Part shown: positions 8,051-13,123 of the stretch, piece after piece
Layout: every line of letters begins with the position of its first letter
Numbering within the stretch: the first letter of the stretch is position 1
From: Euperipatoides rowelli
Taxonomy: Eukaryota; Onychophora; Udeonychophora; Euonychophora; Peripatopsidae
Length of the DNA: 13,123 bases
NCBI GenBank assembly: GCA_003024985.2
Contig: PXIH01S0002054.1
Reading direction: 5' to 3' (one strand)
The notes under the pieces: generated by a model
Databases searched by the model: none
Told to the model about the DNA's origin: nothing
Seen by the model: the letters and a program-made list of their open reading frames with translations, nothing else
Program-made: the position numbers and the translations under genes

Positions 8051-8402
8051 TTTATTTGTCCTTTTTTTTATTGACCCTGTTGTTATCGATTCAGTGACGT
8101 AGAGAAATAATCTTTTTTTTTAAAAAAAAAAGAACCGATTCTTGATTTCAAAGCGTTTTCAGTTCAATTTGAAAGATGGCTTAAAAACAAGTTTGTACTT
8201 ATTTTAACAAACAAGTTTGCAGTTTGCCCCTTGTTTAAACTGTCAGATTTTTTATGTATCAGTTTTAAATATACTGTAGAATTCCACTAAAGAGCGCCCC
8301 CACCAAATAAGCATTGAACCTATTTCTTGGCCCAAACAAGCTATCATCAAACAAGTGATCCATCACTATACTTAAACGTTTTAATCGCTATGAAAGAAAT
8401 GC

Positions 8403-8720
8403 CAGCTATACCATGCAACAGCGCCCCCTAGTTTTTACTTCATCTAAGGTTCAGAAGTGTTTCCTTGTATCCAAATAAGTGTGCCAATTTGAAACACAAT
8501 CTCATAAAGAATTCTGATTCTAGCCGAACAAGTGCATCTGGGCAGTTTTGCAGTGCATTGTGGTAAATCCAAGCTATGCCATGCAACAGCGCCCCCTAGT
8601 TTTTACCTTATCTAAGGTTCAGAAGTGTTTCTTTGTACCTAAATAAGTGTGCCGATTTGGATCACAATCTCATAAAGAATTATGATTCTAGCCAAACAAG
8701 TGTCTGGGCAGTTTTTAGCC
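8403..8720 (+). repeat. Tandem duplication with a 168-bp period
   Basis: Copy 1 (8403-8570) and copy 2 (8571-about 8720) are about 90% identical by eye. They share ATGCAACAGCGCCCCCTAG, TCTAAGGTTCAGAAGTGTTT, AATAAGTGTGCC, CACAATCTCATAAAGAATT and GATTCTAGCC. The second copy ends at GTCTGGGCAGTTTT. A weaker GAGCGCCCCCACC near 8293 may be the edge of a third, truncated unit. No coding potential was seen. It could be a fragment of a longer satellite array. Confidence 0.85.
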
Positions 8721-9110
8721 CGGTGCTGAACAAGGGTGCCACCCCCTTTCCCTCTGAACGAATGGTAAGTGTGCATCTTTACTTGATCGACATTCTATTG
8801 TAGTTAATTCAAATGAAATAAACGAGTGCAGATACAATATTCTGTTTGAAGTTATTAGAAATGGGTTTGATGACTCTAAAGTATTTTAAGAAACAGTTTG
8901 TGCGAACCTTCTGAATCCCACCAATGGTTTAATGGCTCAACAGGACAGAGAACAAATGGCAGATGTGCATAAATATTGGATTTTTCCTATAAATATGGAT
9001 AATGAAGAAACGCTGTCCGTCTTTTAATTGCAAACCCGTCGAAATCGACAGTAATTTTTTTGGGGGGCCCAGAATTTTGTGTCATGTTTGGAACTATGGT
9101 AACACTCCCA
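8721..9110. other. No gene supported
   Basis: A 45-codon open stretch at 8890-9027 (plus strand, with LLNPTNGLMAQQDREQ) has some protein-like composition. It has no recognised homology and no convincing splice context, so it is not called. Confidence 0.35.
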
Positions 9111-9122
9111 TGTTATTTTGCT

Positions 9123-9146
9123 CCCCCCCCCCCCCCCCCCCCCCCC
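9123..9146 (+). repeat. 24-base poly-C tract
   Basis: An uninterrupted run of 24 C is visible, giving poly-G on the minus strand (the gene's sense strand). Tracts of this length are prone to slippage and assembly error, so the true length is uncertain. Confidence 0.9.
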
Positions 9147-9203
9147 AAATAGGCAAGTCTATTTTCATTGTCTAAAATGACGGAATTCAATTTGGCCCCC
9201 TTA

Positions 9204-9390
9204 GCACCCCCATGTGAATCTAGACCTCTAGCGTAACACAAATTTCAACTTAATTGGAGCATTTAAAAAAATTAGATTTTGAGGCACCCCCATGTGACCA
9301 CTTAGCACCTTGACCTTTTATATACATATTCTAGACCTCTACGGTAACACCAATTTCAAATTTCAAACTTAATTGGACAATTTAAAGAGT
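9204..9390 (+). repeat. Two tandem copies of a dispersed repeat, with a third, inverted, at 12826-12910
   Basis: Copy A (9204-9268) and copy B (9284-9390) share GCACCCCCATGTGA, TCTAGACCTCTA, GTAACACMAATTTCAA and CTTAATTGGA. Copy B has an extra ATATACATATTC segment before TCTAGACC and a duplicated TTTCAAA. The minus strand of 12826-12910 carries the same order: ATATATATTC, TAGATCTCTAG, GGTAACACAAATTTCAACTT, AATTGGACAA. Its function and class are unknown. Confidence 0.75.
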
Positions 9391-9399
9391 TCCTTTGTT

Positions 9400-10700
9400 T
9401 TTTAATAATATAAATAATGCGTGACTGTAGCGGAGATCTATGCATAAGCCAATCAGTTTTGTTTATATTATTTTGTATGTGTGTTTTGCGAGCGAGTTAA
9501 AGAAGCAAATATCTATCAATGAGTTACCATATAAGTGACACACACACTGAATAATTTTAGGTTGAACTGTAAGTAAGGCTTTCAAATTCATCCATGTGTG
9601 CCTATAGGCATGATTTCTTAGAGGGGTGTGGCATTTCGGCACTTGTTTTATTACTATCCCACATGTCTAAGTCCTTCAGTGTCACATCTAAGTGACATCG
9701 CTTATCTGCAATTTGAAATTTCCCAGTCGATTAAGAATGTTTAAGATGTTTTGTGTGAAATTGGTTCATTTATGTAGTAAAGTGAATGATATCACTTTAA
9801 AAAAGAATTGAAGGCAGAAACAACCGCTTGAACTTTAAAATAATTTAGTACCGGAAACACTAATTACTCTAAAAGTAAAAATGTCTCAGCTACCTGAATT
9901 GACCGGGTACGGTAACTAAAAATAATAACATGAAAGAATTAAAAACTAAAATGTTGCTGCAGCGGGACATGGAAATTGTAGACTAAGACACTGGCGTGGT
10001 GACCATCACCCTAACAATGTAACAAATTGCTAGAATAAAAAAGAACTTGTTGGACTTGGTAATGGCGGCAGTCCAACTATTTGTGACAAAAATGCGTGTT
10101 GTATTCTTTCATTATACAGAATAATCACACATACAAATTAAATTACTTGAAGTAATTTGCATGAATTTGAATATGTAAGGGAGTGTTCAACATTGTCTAC
10201 AATCTTATAATTAATCAGATTATGAACACGATACTTGCCATAGAATAGAAAGTGTCATATTACAAAAAGTAAACTACATGGGAACGCAACTCAGCTAATC
10301 CCTCACACGAGTAAACAAATACAATACATTACAAATAAAAATAACAGTTCCTTATACGAGTTATCACATTATTTGACATTGTATATTGTTTGGTGTGTGT
10401 GTGTATAGGCACACTAACGACCTCATCAGCAATAAAAGACCAAAATCGATCCCTGTGTCATACCACAAATTACAAATGAAAAAGAAGAAAGAGAAAAGAA
10501 CCTTTTAAGAAATGTCCCAAAAGTAAATACATTTTTTATACAAAAAGAAATAATAAAATTGGAGAGGGGTAGTCAATGCTCCCCTGGGCTTTGGTCATTC
10601 TGATTGGTGTGCTTTTTTCAAACACTGGTCTATTATCCATATTTGAAACAAAAGAGGTTCAACATTTTAATATTTCTAAACATTCCCTATGAAAATAATA
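9400..10700. other. No gene seen in about 1.3 kb of intron
   Basis: There is no open frame, RNA gene or repeat family I recognise. The only local structures are a 9-bp perfect palindrome with a one-base spacer (AAATTACTT-G-AAGTAATTT, 10140-10158) and a short TG run near 10392-10405. Neither has evident function. Confidence 0.4.
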
Positions 10701-10857
10701 ATAAACTAAAATACCCTCAAATCCTAAAACTACAGCTGGATTATACTTTACTGTTCCCCCAATCTAGACGTAAATAGTCGATAATTGAATGGTCACTTAA
10801 GTTGGAGATAGAGTGAGAGTAGCCTTAAGGTTAGGATATCGTTGAAATTGTTTATTA

Positions 10858-10965
10858 TTAAATATTTAAAAATTATAAATGTGTCTGCTAATTATCAGTA
10901 ATTAACATCTGGGATGTTGGCCATCTTGGGAAAGGGGGGGGGGGATGGTAAACTGGAATCTTGCC
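10858..10965 (+). repeat. Second copy of the dispersed repeat seen at 1-110
   Basis: It shares ATGTGTCTGCTAATTATCAG and GTAATT with the copy at the window start. It continues with TTGGCCATCTTGGGAAAGG, an 11-G run (10934-10944) and GGTAAACTGGAATC. The last part matches, in inverted orientation, 11413-11460 (GATTCTAGTTTACTGTCCCC ... TGGCC). Confidence 0.65.
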
Positions 10966-11054
10966 AAAAGTAAATTTTTTTATTGTAAGGAGCTTTTTTT
11001 TTTTTTTTTACATGAAACAAAATTATCCAATAAGATTACTTTGAAATAACTTAC

Positions 11055-11247
11055 TCTGCTGTTCCATAATAATTTGTCTGTTCTTTTCAATTTCCATCAG
11101 TGTATTGCAAAGTTTCCTATCTATTGTCCCCTGGGGTGACGTCGTCGTCGTAGTAAAGGTGGAATTTTTCAACTGAGTCATTAAATCATCATTCCAACTG
11201 CTGTTTTTCAACTTGTAAAATTTATCATCAAATTCTTTATTTTTAAT
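11055..11247 (-). CDS. Internal exon, helical Lys/Asn-rich segment (LL5/PHLDB-like candidate)
   Basis: This 193-bp minus-strand exon has a pyrimidine-rich acceptor ending TTATTTCTAG above 11247 and a near-consensus donor CAGA|GTAAGTT at 11055/11054. It starts at phase 0 with IKNKEFDDKFYKLKNSSWND, continues DLMTQLKNSTF, then five Thr (four of them ACG in tandem), SPQGTIDRKLCNTLMEIEKN and RQIIMEQQ. It leaves one base, A, for the next codon. That base joins GT of the exon at 6167-6350 to make Ser, keeping the frame. The helix TLMEIEKNRQIIMEQQ continues into the charged helix of the next exon. An LL5/PHLDB-like identity is inferred from the joined protein. It is not proven. Confidence 0.85.
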
Positions 11248-11412
11248 CTAGAAATAAAATAAAAAATATTTAGATCAGAAATCGAAAAAAAAACAAAAAA
11301 CATATTGGAATTACCTTTATGATAACAATTTAACATAACTCGTTTATTTTAATTAAAAAGGTACAATCTACCTATTTTTTACTCATTGTGAACTTGTTTT
11401 AAAAATAGAATA
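11248..11412 (-). other. Intron upstream of the exon at 11055-11247
   Basis: It ends with a T-rich tract and TTTCTAG. No upstream exon with a phase-0 donor was recognised between here and 13123, so the intron is probably longer than 1.8 kb. Confidence 0.5.
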
Positions 11413-11465
11413 GATAGCTGGATTCTAGTTTACTGTCCCCCTTTACAAAATGGCCGCTACTTACC
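11413..11465 (-). repeat. Inverted fragment of the 10858-10965 repeat
   Basis: On the minus strand this reads GTAGCGGCCATTTTGTAAAG, a G run, ACAGTAAACTAGAATCCAGC. It matches the second half of the repeat at 10858-10965. A shorter related piece (ACAGTAAAGTATAATCCAGC on the minus strand) lies at 10729-10760. Confidence 0.55.
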
Positions 11466-11580
11466 CCAAATACAAGATATTTAACAAGGCGTTAAAAATT
11501 GAAAGGCCTTATACAAATTTAGTCACATGATCAAGACGGATAGCAGCCTTATTTCTTTTTTGTTTACAGTCCTAACCTTA

Positions 11581-12007
11581 CCCTAACTCCAACTACGTAT
11601 TAAAACCAATATGCCCAACCCTATGATGATGGTGTAAAATAATAGTTTTTGATCAATTTCGATAATTTTGATCCAATTTCCAGAAAATCTAATGTAATGA
11701 CAGAAATATATGCACAGATGTTAAAAACTCGGTAAAATAGTGTTTAAGGCGATGACTTTTTAACGGCTTCTGTTATTTATCGATAAATAGACCTGGATTT
11801 TAATGATCATGCGTAATTAAAATATTCTTATTTCTTAGCATTAATATGGCATCCCGTTTTAATGGTAAGTTTAGTTTTATTTAGGGGGAGGGGGCGTTAA
11901 GATTAGAGATGTAATAAAATATTAAAATGATATAAAAAGGGCTATTGAACTTCTAGATTATCCGACAGCTGGGAAAAAGTAAATTTCACTCGTAGTTGGA
12001 GTTAGGG
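11581..12007. repeat. 17-bp perfect inverted repeat, arms 410 bp apart (start to start)
   Basis: CCCTAACTCCAACTACG at 11581-11597 is the exact reverse complement of CGTAGTTGGAGTTAGGG at 11991-12007. Longer imperfect similarity surrounds the arms. It may mark the ends of an unrecognised inserted element, or be part of the local repeat mosaic. Confidence 0.6.
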
Positions 12008-12113
12008 TTTAGGGGGGAGGGTTAAGATTAGAGATGTAATAAAATATTAATGATATAAAAAGGGATATTGAACTTCTAGATTATCCGAGCTGGTGAAAAG
12101 TAGATTTCACTCN
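11880..12113 (+). repeat. Tandem duplication with a 125-bp period
   Basis: GATTAGAGATGTAATAAAAT starts at 11901 and again at 12026. The following ATTGAACTTCTAGATTATCC and AAAGTARATTTCACTC blocks also repeat. Copies are about 90% identical by eye, with a few small deletions in the second. The second copy ends at an N (12113), so its end is uncertain. Confidence 0.85.
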
Positions 12114-12293
12114 CTGTTAAATATTTAGTCATTTATGTTCATTTTTAAATTATAAATTCAATAATTAATTATAGACCTTAACCAACATGAGGTTCCCCCC
12201 CCCTCCCAACACTAGAAATTATAATTTTTGTCACCCGAACTATAGCTCCCTTTTGGACCGACTACTCCAAAATACTATTCTATTTATATAGAG

Positions 12294-12496
12294 CAGGGTT
12301 TCTTGAATCTTTGGGTCACAACCCAAAATTAACCTTCAAGTTTCTAGGTGCTCGTTTCATTGTAAAGGAGACAGTTGTTTTCTAGACACCGAATGAGTTG
12401 AATGTACTGTATTTGTTGTCGGGCATTCTATTAGAGTCGCTAAACCAAAGTTATTACCCCAATTTGGATCGAGACACAAAATGTTAAGAAACCTTG
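12294..12496 (+). mobile_element. hAT-like MITE, about 203 bp
   Basis: The left end is CAGGGTTTCTTGAATCTTTG then GGTCACAACCC. The right end, read on the minus strand, is CAAGGTTTCTTAACATTTTG then TGTCTCGATCC. CAGGGGTTTCTTAA-type termini followed by an internal GGGTCRCGACCC-like block are characteristic of a widespread class of non-autonomous hAT elements in animals. There is no transposase inside. The expected 8-bp target-site duplication is not evident, so the copy is old or the exact ends are off by a few bases. Confidence 0.6.
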
Positions 12497-12563
12497 ACTT
12501 AAATCAATAGAAAATAGGCTATTCTTTTAAAGAAATTTACTATAAATTTTTTTTGACAATTTC

Positions 12564-12630
12564 ACACATTTGTCCCTCCAACTCGCCCTCAACTATCAAG
12601 AAGACAAGCAAGAAATTGTGACAAATGTGT
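12564..12630. repeat. 11-bp inverted repeat forming a potential stem-loop
   Basis: ACACATTTGTC at 12564-12574 is the exact reverse complement of GACAAATGTGT at 12620-12630. GACAATTT and GAAATTGT nearby give weaker extra pairing. No function is implied. Confidence 0.5.
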
Positions 12631-12825
12631 TTTACCAAACTCTCGTACAGAGAGAAATAGCCAGTCTCCGTTAGTTAGTTAGTTTAGTGAAATCCATAAA
12701 TTTTAACTAGGCCTAATCATTATTTTTTTGTCTCGATTTACTTATTATAATTAATATTCTATGTTATCCCATCATTATTATTATATTAAAAAACATATTT
12801 TCTCTGCATATCTGTCATTCCAAAC

Positions 12826-12910
12826 TCTTTAAATTACAATTTCTCCCCAATGATTTGTCCAATTAAGTTGAAATTTGTGTTACCCTAGAGATCTAGAATA
12901 TATATGTGGT
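12826..12910 (-). repeat. Inverted copy of the dispersed repeat at 9204-9390
   Basis: The minus strand reads CCACATATATATTC, TAGATCTCTAGGGTAACAC, AAATTTCAACTTAATTGGAC. It is closest to copy B at 9284-9390. The copies are diverged, so this is an old dispersed repeat. Confidence 0.7.
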
Positions 12911-13123
12911 GATTTTCACAACAAGAATATCGATATAAAATCAATATTGATATAATCTTTAGAACTTTAACATGTTCACATTGCCTTGCTTATTCTTATA
13001 CTCAAATCATAAGAATATCTTAACATTTTATTTATATTTTCGTTGTTACCAGACCGTATTTTGGTCTGCTCTTTTCGTTCCACTTTAATACAAATAAAGT
13101 ATCAGTTATTTTAGTCCAATCTA

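Larger units (their letters stand above)
6351..11054 (-). other. Long intron of the minus-strand gene, 4704 bp
   Basis: The intron runs from the donor A|GTAAGTT at 11054 to the acceptor CAG at 6351. It interrupts a Ser codon after its first base. Joining the flanking exons gives an uninterrupted frame (MEQQ-S-GTIIEEQ). It is filled with repeat debris: the LTR retrotransposon cluster at 6699-8050, the 168-bp tandem duplication, a poly-C tract and dispersed repeats. The stretches 6382-6698 and 9400-10700 hold nothing I recognise. Confidence 0.85.

Noticed and set aside
11575-12012. Telomere-like TTAGGG/CCCTAA sequence
   Set aside because: Each occurrence is isolated and not in tandem, so it is neither an interstitial telomere array nor a chromosome end.

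Overview
This is AT-rich eukaryotic (metazoan) genomic DNA from a draft assembly, with two N positions (2252 and 12113). It contains consensus spliceosomal introns, decayed retroelements, non-autonomous DNA transposon remnants and a large minisatellite. Nothing suggests a prokaryote, plasmid or virus genome. The repeat types and intron sizes fit an invertebrate, possibly a lophotrochozoan such as a mollusc. That taxonomic guess is weak, because no marker gene is present.

The only apparently functional host gene lies on the minus strand. It is visible as three internal exons: 11055-11247, 6167-6350 and 5948-6041. Each has a good acceptor and donor. The codon phases match across both junctions, giving 157 uninterrupted codons that start and end at phase 0. 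The product is charged and coiled-coil-like with a Ser-rich linker. It most resembles the coiled-coil part of the PHLDB/LL5 family of cortical PH-domain proteins, but this rests on remembered motifs and not on a search. The exons before and after these are outside the window or not recognisable, so nearly everything else in the window is intron of this gene.

Layout: 1-110, a fragment of a dispersed repeat. 471-3160, a dead non-LTR retrotransposon (AP-endonuclease then reverse transcriptase) on the plus strand with frameshifts, stops and deletions. 3481-4060, G-runs and a three-copy short direct repeat. 4631-5660, a minisatellite of about 28 copies of a 36-bp unit. 5948-6350, two exons separated by a 125-bp intron. 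6351-11054, a 4.7-kb intron. This intron holds a rearranged cluster of Ty3/gypsy-like LTR retrotransposon pieces (6699-8050), a 168-bp tandem duplication (8403-8720), a 24-C tract and two copies of another dispersed repeat. 11055-11247, the third exon. 11248-13123, further intronic or upstream sequence with a 125-bp tandem duplication, a 17-bp perfect inverted repeat, a hAT-like MITE (12294-12496) and an inverted copy of the repeat seen near 9204-9390.

I did not find a new multi-gene system. The observations most worth following are the phased three-exon gene, the head-to-head rearranged LTR cluster with two opposite-facing copies of the same pol C-terminal tail, and the higher-order structure of the 36-bp minisatellite.
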